Source: Aliagarivorans taiwanensis DSM 22990
GTDB taxonomy: Bacteria; Pseudomonadota; Gammaproteobacteria; Enterobacterales; Celerinatantimonadaceae
NCBI RefSeq assembly: GCF_000429505.1
Contig: NZ_AUBZ01000001.1
Location: forward strand, 124,001-188,000
Direction: 5' to 3'
Length of the DNA stretch: 64,000 bases
The first letter of the stretch is position 1, and each line of letters opens with the position of its first letter. The notes under the pieces were generated by a model. That model made no database searches and was not told where the DNA came from. It saw nothing but the letters and a program-made list of their open reading frames with translations. Below, piece after piece: positions 9,703 through 19,359 of this stretch. A program made the translations under genes and the position numbers.

Positions 9703-10692
9703 TTAGCAACTACGAAGCAAACAGCTAACCTGATGCTCCTCGCCACCAGCCAGCTCCGGCTTATGCTGCGCGCATTGCGCTTGCGCTAAGGGGCAGCGAG
9801 TGCGGAACACACAACCCGAAGGCGGGTTGATCGGCGATGGCAGCTCCCCTTCCAGCAACTGGATGGTTTTGCTTTGCTCAATATCCGGGTCGGGGATCGG
9901 CACCGCCGACAGCAAGGCCTCGGTATAAGGGTGGGTCGGCTTGGCAAACAGCGCTTCGCTACTGGCCAGCTCCACCGCATTACCTAGGTACATGACCAAC
10001 ACCCGATCGGAGATATGCTTCACTACCGACAGGTCATGGGCAATAAAGATAAGGCTAAGCCCCATCTCGCGCTGCAGCTCTTTGAGTAGATTCACCACCT
10101 GCGCCTGAATCGACACATCTAGCGCCGAAACCGGCTCATCACAGATCACCAGTTTAGGCTCAAGGATCAAGGCGCGGGCAATCCCGATACGCTGACACTG
10201 CCCACCGGAGAACTCGTGCGGATAACGGTTGATTACGTTGGGCAGCAGACCGACTTTGATCATCATCGCCTGTACCCGCTGTTTGACCTCATCACGGCCT
10301 AGCTCTGGGTAGAAGGTACGCAGCGGCTCAGCGATAATGTCGCCAATGGTCATGCGTGGGTTTAGCGAGGCCAGCGGGTCCTGGAAAATCATCTGGATCT
10401 CTTTGCGCTTCTCGCGCAGCGAGCCTTTGTCCAGCTCGGTAAGATCTTGCCCCAGCCAAACCACCTTACCGGCTTCGCTGGGCACCAAACCTATAACTGC
10501 GCGGGCGAAGGTCGACTTACCGCAGCCCGACTCCCCCACTACGCCAAGGGTTTCGCCCTCAAATAACTTGAGCGATACGCCATCTACTGCTTTTAGCAAC
10601 TTTGGCTTGGCCCAAGGCAGGCCTTTGCTATCTTTGATCTTGAACTGAACCTGCAGGTCCTGCACATCCAATAACAGTTTTTGCTCAGCCAT
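9703..10692 (-). CDS. oppF: Oligopeptide ABC transporter ATP-binding protein OppF
   Basis: This 329-residue ABC ATPase energises oligopeptide import together with OppD. The Walker A is GESGCGKSTFARA, the signature is FSGGQCQRIGIARAL, and the Walker B is LVICDEPVSALD. A C-terminal cysteine-containing oligopeptide-transporter extension (GCVFRTRCPLAQAQC), typical of OppD/DppD-family ATPases, is present. The start codon overlaps the oppD stop by one base and has AGGAGG, so the two are translationally coupled. It is the last gene of oppABCDF. Confidence 0.93.
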   Translation of the reverse strand: MAEQKLLLDVQDLQVQFKIKDSKGLPWAKPKLLKAVDGVSLKLFEGETLGVVGESGCGKSTFARAVIGLVPSEAGKVVWLGQDLTELDKGSLREKRKEIQMIFQDPLASLNPRMTIGDIIAEPLRTFYPELGRDEVKQRVQAMMIKVGLLPNVINRYPHEFSGGQCQRIGIARALILEPKLVICDEPVSALDVSIQAQVVNLLKELQREMGLSLIFIAHDLSVVKHISDRVLVMYLGNAVELASSEALFAKPTHPYTEALLSAVPIPDPDIEQSKTIQLLEGELPSPINPPSGCVFRTRCPLAQAQCAQHKPELAGGEEHQVSCLLRSC

Positions 10693-11705
10693 TATTGTCC
10701 TCCTGCCTGACCGTTCTGGGCTAGACTCTGGTCTAGGCTCTGATCAAGATAGTAGTCTGAGTGGCAGGCGCGCTTACGGCCCTCGGCAAAGTCTTGCAAC
10801 AGCGGCGCCTCACTCAAGCAGCGCGCGGAGGCGCGCTGGCAACGCTGGCAGAACGGACAGCCCGCCGGCAAGCTCAACAGATTCGGAGGATTGCCCGGAA
10901 TGGTCGGTAACACCTCACCCACAGTATCCAGGCGTGGAATAGCCTGCAGTAGCCCTTCGGTATAAGGGTGGCTTGGCTGGTAGAACAGCTCGCGGGCAGT
11001 ACCGTATTCCATGGTACGACCGGCGTACATCACCAGCACCTTGTCGCAGATCCCAGCCACTACGCCAAGGTCATGGGTAATCATAATAATGGCGGTGTTG
11101 AACTCGCGCTTCAGCTCGTTCAAGAGCTCCATAATCTGCGCCTGTACCGTCACATCTAGTGCGGTGGTTGGCTCATCGGCAATCAACAGCTGAGGGCGGC
11201 ACAACAGCGCCATGGCAATCATCACCCGCTGACGCATCCCGCCAGAGAACTCGTGCGGATACATCTCCATGCGTTTTTTCGCTTCCGGCATCTTCACCGC
11301 ATCCAGCATATCAATTGATGCTTGGTAGGCATCGCTCGAGCTCATGCCTTTGTGCAGCTTTAATACCTCGATAAGCTGGTCGCCTACCTTCATATAGGGG
11401 TTGAGCGAGGTCATTGGGTCCTGAAAGATCATCGCAATCTTCTCGGCTCGAATGCGGTTAAGCTTAGCCTCCGGCAGATTCAAGATGCTTTCGCCGTTAA
11501 ACAGCGCCTGTCCGCTGGTTTGGCCATTCTTGGCCAGCAGCCCCATCAAGGCAAAGGCGGTTTGGCTTTTGCCCGAGCCAGACTCGCCAACAATGCCCAG
11601 GGTTTCCCCGGCTTGCAGCGAGAAGTTCAAATCGTTAACTGCGGTGACCACGCCATCGGGAGTGGTAAATTCAACCCGCAGATCTTGTACATCGAGTAGT
11701 TTCAT
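10692..11705 (-). CDS. oppD: Oligopeptide ABC transporter ATP-binding protein OppD
   Basis: This 337-residue ATPase partner of OppF has Walker [14 protein letters not shown], signature [15 protein letters not shown] and Walker [15 protein letters not shown]. The C-terminal Opp-type cysteine motif ([15 protein letters not shown]) is intact and in related proteins binds an iron-sulfur cluster. The ATG is preceded by AGGAGGAAG. A short Q-rich tail with [13 protein letters not shown] repeats ends the protein. It lies between oppC and oppF in the same transcript. Confidence 0.93.
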   Translation of the reverse strand: MKLLDVQDLRVEFTTPDGVVTAVNDLNFSLQAGETLGIVGESGSGKSQTAFALMGLLAKNGQTSGQALFNGESILNLPEAKLNRIRAEKIAMIFQDPMTSLNPYMKVGDQLIEVLKLHKGMSSSDAYQASIDMLDAVKMPEAKKRMEMYPHEFSGGMRQRVMIAMALLCRPQLLIADEPTTALDVTVQAQIMELLNELKREFNTAIIMITHDLGVVAGICDKVLVMYAGRTMEYGTARELFYQPSHPYTEGLLQAIPRLDTVGEVLPTIPGNPPNLLSLPAGCPFCQRCQRASARCLSEAPLLQDFAEGRKRACHSDYYLDQSLDQSLAQNGQAGGQ

Positions 11706-11713
11706 CCTTCCTC

Positions 11714-12622
11714 CTAGCGATCTTTCGGGTCGAGCGCATCACGCAGGCCATCGCCCACATAGTTAAAGCAGAACAGTGTGGTCACCATAAAGGCAGCTGG
11801 GAACAGTAACTGCCAAATGGCGATCTCCATGGTTTGCGAACCGTCTTGCAGTAGCGCGCCCCACGAGGTGCTTGGCTCCTGTACCCCAAGCCCCAAGAAG
11901 CTCAGAAAGGATTCGGTGAGGATCATCTGCGGCACCAACAGTGTGGCGTACACCACTACGATGCCCAGCACGTTGGGAATAATGTGACGAGTAATAATCC
12001 GCCCCTTACTCACGCCGCACACCTCAGCGGCCTCAATAAACTCTTTGTTTTTCAGGCTCAAGGTCTGGCCGCGCACAATCCGCGCCATATCCAGCCACGA
12101 CACCGCGCCAATGGCGATAAACACCAACACGATGTTTCGACCAAAGAAGGTCACCAACAGGATCACGAAGAACATAAATGGGATGCCGTAGAGGATCTCC
12201 AGCAGACGCATCATCACCCGATCCACGGTGCCGCCCAAAAAGCCCGAGGTCGCGCCATACAAAGTGCCGAGCAATACCGCTACAAAGGCACCTGCCACAC
12301 CCACACCGAGCGATACCCGACCACCGAGCAAGGTACGCACGTACATATCGCGCCCGAGCGAGTCGGTACCAAAGTAATGGCCTGAGGCAATCGACGGGCC
12401 GCTGTGCATCGCTGACCAGTCGGTCTGATCGAAGGCGTACTGGCTGATATAGCCACCAAACAGCACCAATAGGGTAATCACGGTGAGGATTGCCAAAGAC
12501 GCCATCGCAGCACGGTTACGGAAAAAGCGCATGCGCGCGTCTTGCCACAGGCTGCGGCCTTCCACTTCCAACTGCTCGGCCAGCGCATCCATGGTTTCGC
12601 TATTAAGTTTTCTATCTAACAT
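11714..12622 (-). CDS. oppC: Oligopeptide ABC transporter permease OppC
   Basis: I place the start at the ATG at 12622 (AGGAG 7 bases upstream, [14 protein letters not shown]). This gives 302 residues, the length of E. coli OppC. A longer frame back to 12718 would overlap oppB. It has an N-terminal helix ([15 protein letters not shown]), a periplasmic loop with [13 protein letters not shown] typical of OppC/DppC, and five further helices. The EAA coupling motif [20 protein letters not shown] contacts OppD/OppF. The protein forms the inner-membrane channel with OppB. Confidence 0.93.
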   Translation of the reverse strand: MLDRKLNSETMDALAEQLEVEGRSLWQDARMRFFRNRAAMASLAILTVITLLVLFGGYISQYAFDQTDWSAMHSGPSIASGHYFGTDSLGRDMYVRTLLGGRVSLGVGVAGAFVAVLLGTLYGATSGFLGGTVDRVMMRLLEILYGIPFMFFVILLVTFFGRNIVLVFIAIGAVSWLDMARIVRGQTLSLKNKEFIEAAEVCGVSKGRIITRHIIPNVLGIVVVYATLLVPQMILTESFLSFLGLGVQEPSTSWGALLQDGSQTMEIAIWQLLFPAAFMVTTLFCFNYVGDGLRDALDPKDR

Positions 12623-12641
12623 TGCAACTCCTAATAGCGGC

Positions 12642-13562
12642 CTAGTAGCGGATCTTCGGATCGATAAACGCATACACGATATCGACGATGGCATTGAATA
12701 AGATGGTGAAGCTGCCAATCAAGATGGTCAGGCCCAGCACCAACGAGTAGTCGCGGTTCAGTGCGCCATTCACGAACAAGCGCCCCAGACCGGGCAGGCC
12801 AAAGATGGTCTCAATTACCACCGAGCCGGTGATAATCCCCACAAAGGCCGGGCCCATGTAGGAGACCACCGGCAGCATTGCCGGGCGCAGTGCATGCTTG
12901 AGTACGATATGGCGGAACGGCAGTCCCTTAGCCTTGGCGGTGCGGATAAAGTTGGAGTTCATCACCTCAATCATCGAGCCGCGCATAATCCGGGCGAATG
13001 AGGCCACATACAGCAGCGACATGCCAAGCATCGGCAGGATGATGAAGCGCAGCTGACCGCCATTCCAGCCGCCAGCGGGCAGCCACTTAAGCTGAATCGA
13101 GAAGATATACACCAAGGTCGGCGCCAGCACGAAGGAAGGCATCACCACCCCGGCCATCGCCGTGGACATAATGCTGTAGTCAATCCAGGTGTTCTGCTTC
13201 AAGGCAGCAATGGTGCCTACGCTTACGCCCATCACCACGGTGAAGGCGAAGGCGAACAGGCCAATCTTGGCGGAAACCGGCAGCGCTTGGGCAACCAGTT
13301 CGTTCACCGTGTAATCCTTGTACTTAAACGAGGGGCCTAAATCGCCCTGTAACAAGCCACCTAAATACGAGAAGTACTGCTCATGCACTGGCTTATCCAG
13401 GCCATATTTCGCCTCGATGTTGGCCAACACTTCAGGTGGGAGTGAGCGCTCACTGGAAAACGGGCTACCCGGTGCAAAGCGCATCATAAAAAAGGTAATG
13501 GTGATTAACACCAACAGAGTCGGGATCGCTTCCAAACTCCGTTTCAGAATAAATTTAAACAT
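12642..13562 (-). CDS. oppB: Oligopeptide ABC transporter permease OppB
   Basis: The product has 306 residues, as in E. coli OppB, with the first helix LEAIPTLLVLITITFFMMRF typical of this subfamily. The EAA loop is RTAKAKGLPFRHIVLKHALR. It partners OppC in the membrane. It is separated from oppA by 91 bases containing a strong intercistronic hairpin, which probably keeps its expression below that of oppA. The ribosome-binding site is weak, consistent with lower synthesis. Confidence 0.93.
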   Translation of the reverse strand: MFKFILKRSLEAIPTLLVLITITFFMMRFAPGSPFSSERSLPPEVLANIEAKYGLDKPVHEQYFSYLGGLLQGDLGPSFKYKDYTVNELVAQALPVSAKIGLFAFAFTVVMGVSVGTIAALKQNTWIDYSIMSTAMAGVVMPSFVLAPTLVYIFSIQLKWLPAGGWNGGQLRFIILPMLGMSLLYVASFARIMRGSMIEVMNSNFIRTAKAKGLPFRHIVLKHALRPAMLPVVSYMGPAFVGIITGSVVIETIFGLPGLGRLFVNGALNRDYSLVLGLTILIGSFTILFNAIVDIVYAFIDPKIRY

Positions 13563-13580
13563 AGTGAATCCGTTCGAGCT

Positions 13581-13623
13581 GCCCCACCTGACAGCCAGCC
13601 GCTATCGGCTAACACGGTGGGGC
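13581..13623 (-). terminator. Intercistronic hairpin between oppA and oppB
   Basis: An outer GCCCCACC/GGTGGGGC stem encloses an inner AGCCG/CGGCT hairpin. No T-run follows, so partial attenuation or protection of the oppA message is more likely than full termination. Such hairpins are common after binding-protein genes. Confidence 0.65.
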
Positions 13624-13653
13624 GAGTTGGGAGTAATCCCGTGCTCTTAGTTG

Positions 13654-15300
13654 TTACTCAAGAATATACAGATCTTTGGTGTACAGTTTGTCTTCTGCGT
13701 TATTCATCGGGTAACCACCCACTTTCGGGTTCACCAGACGGGCATTTACGTAGTGGTAGATTGGCGCCAATGGCATATCGGCAGCCAGTTGTGCTTCCGC
13801 CTGACGGTACAGGTCGCTGCGCTCAGCATCGCTGGTTGCACGCATCGCCTGCTCCATAAAGCTGTCGTAGGCATCGCTGTAGTAGAACTGGTCGTTGTTA
13901 CCGTTGTTGCTCTGCATCAGCGACAGGAAGGTAGACGCTTCGTTGTAGTCGCCACACCAACCAGCGCGGGTCACATCGTAGTTACCGTTGCGGCGGTTAT
14001 CCAGGAAGGTCTTCCACTCTTGGTTTTCCAGGCTGGCTTCTACGCCCAGAGTCTGCTTCCACATAGAGGCAATCGCGATGGCCACTTTCTTGTGGTTCTC
14101 TGAGGTGTTGTACAGCAGGGTAAACTCAAGCGGGTGGCTTTCATCGAAGCCAGCTTCTTTAAGCAGCGCCATAGCGCGGGCGTTACGCTCTTCTTGGCTC
14201 AAGGTAGCGTACTCAGGGGTATCCACCTGCAGGCCAGCCACTTTCTGGTGGGCAAAGTTGTAGGCTGGGTACTCGCCCTTACCTACGATAAAGTTGGCCA
14301 CGGCGTCACGGTCGATGGCGTAAGACAGCGCTTGGCGAACACGCACATCGTCAAACGGTGGCTTCTTGGTGTTAAAGCCGTAGTAGTAAGAACACAGGTA
14401 TGGGGTCACTTTGAGTGACTCAGGCTGGTCTTTCTTGATGCGGTCGAAGTGTTCGTTGGCCATCTCGTAAGTCAGGTCAACCTCACCCGCCAGGAAGCGG
14501 TTCATATCGGTAACTTGGTTTTCGATTGGCAGGAAGGTCACTTTGTCGATGGTGGTATCGGCGTTATCCCAGTACTGGTCGTTACGCTCCATAACAATCT
14601 TTTCGTTTACCACCCACTCGCTCATCTTGTAAGCGCCATTACCCACGAAGTTAGCGGGCTGGGTCCACTTGTCGCCGTGGGCCTCAACGGTGGCGCGGTG
14701 TACGGGCTTCAAGGTGGTGTGCGCCGACATTTGAATGAAGTATGGCAGCGGCAGCTCAAGCTCGATTTGCAGGGTTTGCGCATCCAGTGCTTTCACGCCT
14801 AGCTCGTCGGCAGGCATCTCACCGGCGATAATCTGCGCGGCATTCTTCATGCCGGTCATTTCCAGGTACCAGCTGTATGGGCCAGCGGTGGCAGGATCAA
14901 CTGCGCGCTTGAAGCTGTAGACGAAATCTTCGGCAGTTACCGGATCGCCATTCGACCAGCGAGCATCTTCACGTAGCTTGAATACGAAGGTTTGGTTGTC
15001 TTCAGTTTCCCAAGACTCGGCGACACCCGGTACGATGTTGCCGTCGCCATCTTGGTTGACCAGACCTTCTAGCAGGTCACGGATCAGATGAGACTCTGGT
15101 ACACCTTCGGTTTTGTGCGGGTCGAGGGAAGCCGGCTCGGTGCCGTTACCACGCACCAGCTCTTGTACTGCGGCCAAAGTGGGTTCACCACTGGCAGGCG
15201 CTGCTGCTTGACTGGCTTCAGGTTGGCTGGCTTGCTCACAAGCGGTTAAGCCGAGGGTCGCCACAACGGCGAGACTAAGAAGAGACTTTGCGGTCTTCAT
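13654..15300 (-). CDS. oppA: Periplasmic oligopeptide-binding protein OppA
   Basis: The 548-residue product has a lipoprotein-type signal (SLAVVATLGLTAC) followed by an Ala/Pro/Ser linker, so it may be membrane-anchored rather than free. The family 5 solute-binding signature is present (EPASLDPHKTEGVPESHLIRDLLEGLV, here split across the ligand domain). It also has WSNGDPVTAEDFVYSFKRAV and the C-terminal WCGDYNEASTFLSL region lining the peptide pocket. It delivers oligopeptides to OppBCDF. GGAG precedes the ATG. As the first gene it is followed by a hairpin. Confidence 0.93.
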   Translation of the reverse strand: MKTAKSLLSLAVVATLGLTACEQASQPEASQAAAPASGEPTLAAVQELVRGNGTEPASLDPHKTEGVPESHLIRDLLEGLVNQDGDGNIVPGVAESWETEDNQTFVFKLREDARWSNGDPVTAEDFVYSFKRAVDPATAGPYSWYLEMTGMKNAAQIIAGEMPADELGVKALDAQTLQIELELPLPYFIQMSAHTTLKPVHRATVEAHGDKWTQPANFVGNGAYKMSEWVVNEKIVMERNDQYWDNADTTIDKVTFLPIENQVTDMNRFLAGEVDLTYEMANEHFDRIKKDQPESLKVTPYLCSYYYGFNTKKPPFDDVRVRQALSYAIDRDAVANFIVGKGEYPAYNFAHQKVAGLQVDTPEYATLSQEERNARAMALLKEAGFDESHPLEFTLLYNTSENHKKVAIAIASMWKQTLGVEASLENQEWKTFLDNRRNGNYDVTRAGWCGDYNEASTFLSLMQSNNGNNDQFYYSDAYDSFMEQAMRATSDAERSDLYRQAEAQLAADMPLAPIYHYVNARLVNPKVGGYPMNNAEDKLYTKDLYILE

Positions 15301-15800
15301 TGAGATATGCGCTCCATGTTTTCACTCACCGGCACTAGCCTGGCGAGTGGGGTCCTATATATGTGTTTTGCGCCTTTGGCGGGGGTATCTACCGACGAAC
15401 ACCCTAATAGCCGTCAAATGCGTCAAATCCCTTTCACTTTGACATGATCTGTCACTGATAGGCAAGTAATAAAACAACACATTAAGCTAATTACGGCCGA
15501 TTTTGCAGCCCTTTATTTAGGCAAAACGGTTACTTAGCAACACCTCATACTAGTATGAAACATCACCGACACTTTTGACCGGACGCAAATTGATAGCACA
15601 AAGTTAACATCTGCAGGGAGGTATTAACCGTTTGAGTTTACTCACCTGTAAGGCTGGCCGCCGCACTCTCTGTTACTTAAAAGTGTCCAATCGCTTAACA
15701 TCGACGACCACCACGACTATACCCAATGCACGTTCGCGTTAGTGACCCACTTTATGTTCATCGATCGACAGCGAGTAAAGCGAATGACACAGTCAGCGCT
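15301..15800. other. oppA promoter region
   Basis: Five hundred bases with no supported gene lie before oppA. The first 130 bases next to the oppA start contain a TATATATG stretch that could form part of its promoter. There is no recognised operator. Confidence 0.35.
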
Positions 15801-16063
15801 TATACCCGAACAACCTCAAGGTGCAGGATTCAGAGCCGCTCAATGCCCATAGGGCGAGGCGAAAATACGAAGGAATGATGACCCATTTCGAGTGTTTTCA
15901 ACGAAGAACTATGGGCATTGAGCGTCTCCCAAAGGGCGAGCTTTCCAGCCCCTCATACTGCGTTACTGCTCCTTGATTTAGACCACTAGATCGGCGGAGC
16001 AGTGCCTTGCCTGAGGGGCTGGCTTATCTCGCTGAACATGCACCTTGAGGTTGCTCGGGTATA
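15801..16063. mobile_element. Non-coding inverted-repeat element (MITE/ERIC-like)
   Basis: The outer 25-bp arms (15801-15825 and 16039-16063) are inverted copies with one mismatch, starting TATACCCGAACAACC. Three further inverted pairs are inside: GCTCAATGCCCATAG (15838-15852) with its complement at 15909-15923; CCAGCCCCTCA (15945-15955) with 16012-16022; and ACTGCTCC (15965-15972) with 15996-16003. No transposase or open frame is present. The TATA ends recall ERIC-type and TA-targeting miniature elements of enterobacteria and vibrios, but I cannot confirm the family. It lies between oppA and adhE. Confidence 0.7.
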
Positions 16064-16349
16064 CATATTCAGATAACGCTACCATCGCTGACCGAATTTG
16101 CTGGAAGTTATTGCTTCAGCGACTATTTTTAGGTCTAAAATCTTTCTCAGAGAGGACACGTATACCTACTAAGGCCGTATGGATCTTCAAACGGTTTGTA
16201 GGAAAAATGTTAGCGGAGACTGAAAGCCAAAAAGAAAACAAATTGCTCAATACGGTTATAAAATTACATATTTTGCTCATAATCGGCTGAACAATGTCTG
16301 CGCAGTCAGCCAAAAATGTTGCTTTTTTACATTTGTGCTTCTGTTACAT

Positions 16350-16363
16350 GTGATCGAGATCAA
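16350..16363 (+). promoter_or_regulatory. FNR/CRP-like site upstream of adhE
   Basis: GTGATCGAGATCAA matches the FNR palindrome TTGAT-N4-ATCAA with one mismatch. With the preceding T it also carries a TGTGA half-site for CRP. It lies about 145 bases before the adhE ATG. Anaerobic activation of adhE would fit its role. Binding is inferred. Confidence 0.55.
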
Positions 16364-16507
16364 TTTATCAGTTTTTTGACCTCTCTATAATCTCTGCTGT
16401 GAAAGGGAATAAGTAAGGCATCCGCCACTTTGCATAGATGAGCCGTCAAAAACGCCCGTGCGAAGGATGTTTAACTTATTCGCTTTAACATTAATGAGGA
16501 GAAAAAA

Positions 16508-19216
16508 ATGCCTGTAGGTACTATCGAAGAGCTTGATGCTCTCGTTGCCCGCGTCAAAGCCGCACAAAAAGAGTTTGCGTCATACAGCCAAGAGCAAGTT
16601 GACAAGATCTTCCGTGCTGCATCGCTAGCGGCGTCTACTGCGCGTATTGAACTGGCCCGTATGGCTGCCGAAGAATCTGGCATGGGCATCATGGAAGACA
16701 AAGTGATTAAAAACCACTTCGCTTCTGAGTTCATCTACAACAAATACAAAGACGAACTAACCTGTGGCGTTATCGAGCGTAACGACGAAGGCGGTACTAT
16801 TACTATCGCTGAGCCAGTAGGTATCGTTTGTGCAATCGTTCCAACCACTAACCCAACTTCAACCGCTATCTTTAAAGCGCTTATCTCGCTGAAAACTCGT
16901 AACGGTTGTATCTTCTCGCCACACCCACGTGCTAAGAATGCTACCAACTTCGCTGCCAAGTTAGTCCTTGACGCCGCAGTTGCCGCCGGTGCTCCAAAAG
17001 ACATCATCGGTTGGATTGACACGCCTTCAGTTGAGCTGTCAAACGCATTGATGAAGCACGACGACATCGCTCTGATCCTGGCCACCGGTGGCCCGGGCAT
17101 GGTGAAAGCTGCTTACTCATCTGGTAAGCCAGCAATCGGTGTAGGCGCGGGTAACACTCCAGTAGTTATCGACGAAACTGCCGATATCAAACGTGCTGTT
17201 TCTTCAATCCTGATGTCTAAAACCTTCGATAACGGCGTTATCTGTGCATCTGAGCAGGCCGCCATCATCGTTGAGTCAGTATACGACGAGACCATCGAGC
17301 GCTTCGCTAAGTATGGCGCTGCGGTACTGAGCAAAGCTGACGCCGACAAGGTACGTAAAGTACTGATGATCAACGGCGCGCTTAACGCCAAGATCGTAGG
17401 TCAACCGGCTTACAAGATTGCAGAACTGGCTGGCGTAACCGTACCTAAAGCGACCAAGATCCTGATCGGTGAAGGTCTGGAAGCGTCTTACGACGACGAG
17501 TTCTCTCACGAGAAACTGTCTCCGACTCTGGGCGTATACAAAGCCAAAGACTTCAAAGACGCAGTTCGCCAAGCGGGCATCGTGCTAGACATTGGCGGTG
17601 TAGGCCACACTTCAGTACTCTACACTGACCAAGACGCTAACGCAGACCGTATCGCTTACTTCGGCGACAAGATGAAGACTGCACGTATCCTGTGTAACAC
17701 CCCTTCATCTCACGGTGGTATCGGTGACCTGTACAACTTCGAACTTGCACCTTCTCTGACCCTGGGCTGTGGCTCTTGGGGCGGTAACGCAATTTCTGAA
17801 AACGTGGGTCCAAAACACCTGATTAACAAGAAAATTGTTGCGAAGCGAGCTGAGAACATGCTGTGGCATAAACTACCTAAGTCAATCTACTTCCGTCGCG
17901 GCTCTCTGCCAGTAGCGATGGACGACCTGGACGGCAAGAAGCGTGCGATGATCGTTACCGACAACTTCTTGTTCAACAACGGTTACATCGATGACCTGCG
18001 TGCCATCTTGAAAGAGAAAGGCATGGAAGTGGAAGTATTCCACGACGTAGAAGCTGATCCGACTCTGAGCATCGTAGAGAAAGGCGCCCAAGCTTGTCAC
18101 AACTACCAGCCTGACGTAATCCTAGCTGTAGGTGGTGGTTCGCCAATGGATGCTGCGAAGATCATGTGGGTAATGTACGAGCACCCAGAAACTGACTTCG
18201 CTGACCTGTCTATGCGCTTTATGGACATCCGTAAGCGTATCTACAAGTTCCCTAAAATGGGCAGCAAAGCTGAGCTGGTATGTATCACTACCACTTCAGG
18301 TACTGGTTCAGAAGTAACTCCTTTCGCGGTTGTAACCGACGACACCACCGGTCAGAAATACCCACTGGCTGACTACGAGCTGACGCCTAACATGGCGATC
18401 GTTGATGCCAACTTGGTTATGGATATGCCTAAGTCACTGTGTGCCTTCGGTGGTTACGATGCAGTAACTCACGCTATGGAAGCTTACGTTTCTGTACTGG
18501 CGAACGAGTACTCAGACGGCCAAGCTCTACAAGCACTTAAGATGCTGAAAGAGTACCTGCCAAGCTCTTACCAGAACGGTAAAGCTGACCCAGTAGCTCG
18601 TGAGAAAGTACACAACGCTGCAACCATCGCTGGTATCGCGTTTGCTAACTCATTCTTGGGTGTATGTCACTCAATGGCGCACAAACTGGGTGCTGAGTTC
18701 CACATTCCTCACGGCCTGGCGAACGCCCTGCTGCTGACCAACGTGGTACGCTTCAACGCAACCAACACCCCAACCAAGCAAACTGCGTTCTCTCAGTACG
18801 ACCGTCCTAAAGCACGCGCTCGTTACGCTGAAGTTGCTGAGCACCTGGGCTTCCGCGAAGGTAACACCCAAGCTAAGCTGGATGCACTGCTGACTTGGTT
18901 GGACGAGCTGAAGCAAGAGCTGAACATCCCACTGTCTATCCAAGAAGCGGGTGTTAACGAAGCTGAGTTCCTGGCCAAGGTTGACGAGCTAGCTGTAGAC
19001 GCATTCGATGATCAGTGTACTGGTGCTAACCCACGTTACCCACTGATTAGCGAGCTGAAGCAAGTACTGATCGACTCTTACTACGGTCGTCCGTATGTAG
19101 AAGCTGATGACAGTGCCGACGCAGAAGCACGTCGTGCTAAAGCGGCTAAAGAAGAAGCGGCTGCTAAAAAAGCACCTGCTAAAAAGGCGCCAGCCAAGAA
19201 AACTGCTAAAGCCTAA
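16508..19216 (+). CDS. adhE: Bifunctional acetaldehyde-CoA/alcohol dehydrogenase
   Basis: The 902-residue AdhE reduces acetyl-CoA to acetaldehyde and then ethanol, reoxidising two NADH in fermentation. The N-terminal aldehyde dehydrogenase half has the catalytic cysteine in NGVICASEQ near residue 246. The C-terminal iron-dependent alcohol dehydrogenase half (from about 450) has VGGGSPMDAAK, GTGSEVTPFAV and the metal-site histidines in GVCHSMAHKLGAEFHIPHG. The ATG has GAGGAG just upstream. The usual family length is about 870-890; this one has a 35-residue Ala/Lys tail from about residue 868. Codon use is strongly biased, as in abundant proteins. FNR-like control is likely. Confidence 0.96.
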   Translation: MPVGTIEELDALVARVKAAQKEFASYSQEQVDKIFRAASLAASTARIELARMAAEESGMGIMEDKVIKNHFASEFIYNKYKDELTCGVIERNDEGGTITIAEPVGIVCAIVPTTNPTSTAIFKALISLKTRNGCIFSPHPRAKNATNFAAKLVLDAAVAAGAPKDIIGWIDTPSVELSNALMKHDDIALILATGGPGMVKAAYSSGKPAIGVGAGNTPVVIDETADIKRAVSSILMSKTFDNGVICASEQAAIIVESVYDETIERFAKYGAAVLSKADADKVRKVLMINGALNAKIVGQPAYKIAELAGVTVPKATKILIGEGLEASYDDEFSHEKLSPTLGVYKAKDFKDAVRQAGIVLDIGGVGHTSVLYTDQDANADRIAYFGDKMKTARILCNTPSSHGGIGDLYNFELAPSLTLGCGSWGGNAISENVGPKHLINKKIVAKRAENMLWHKLPKSIYFRRGSLPVAMDDLDGKKRAMIVTDNFLFNNGYIDDLRAILKEKGMEVEVFHDVEADPTLSIVEKGAQACHNYQPDVILAVGGGSPMDAAKIMWVMYEHPETDFADLSMRFMDIRKRIYKFPKMGSKAELVCITTTSGTGSEVTPFAVVTDDTTGQKYPLADYELTPNMAIVDANLVMDMPKSLCAFGGYDAVTHAMEAYVSVLANEYSDGQALQALKMLKEYLPSSYQNGKADPVAREKVHNAATIAGIAFANSFLGVCHSMAHKLGAEFHIPHGLANALLLTNVVRFNATNTPTKQTAFSQYDRPKARARYAEVAEHLGFREGNTQAKLDALLTWLDELKQELNIPLSIQEAGVNEAEFLAKVDELAVDAFDDQCTGANPRYPLISELKQVLIDSYYGRPYVEADDSADAEARRAKAAKEEAAAKKAPAKKAPAKKTAKA

Positions 19217-19243
19217 GCCTTAGTCGGTTTAAATTAGCACTGA

Positions 19244-19270
19244 GCCTCACCTTCGGGTGGGGCTTTTTTA
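19244..19270 (+). terminator. adhE terminator
   Basis: A GCCTCACC/GGTGGGGC stem with a TTCG loop followed by TTTTTT, 28 bases after the adhE stop: a classic rho-independent terminator. Confidence 0.9.
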
Positions 19271-19310
19271 TGCCTGCAGTTTGACCCGGTTACCAAGGCG
19301 CAAGCTGGCA

Positions 19311-19334
19311 TAAAAAAGCCGCCTTATGGCGGCT
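19311..19334 (-). terminator. Terminator of the HAD protein gene
   Basis: An AGCCGCC/GGCGGCT stem, with a T-run on the minus strand (the AAAAAA at 19312-19317), lies just past the stop of the minus-strand gene ending at 19360. Confidence 0.85.
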
Positions 19335-19359
19335 CTGTCTGATGCGGGGCACTCGCTCA

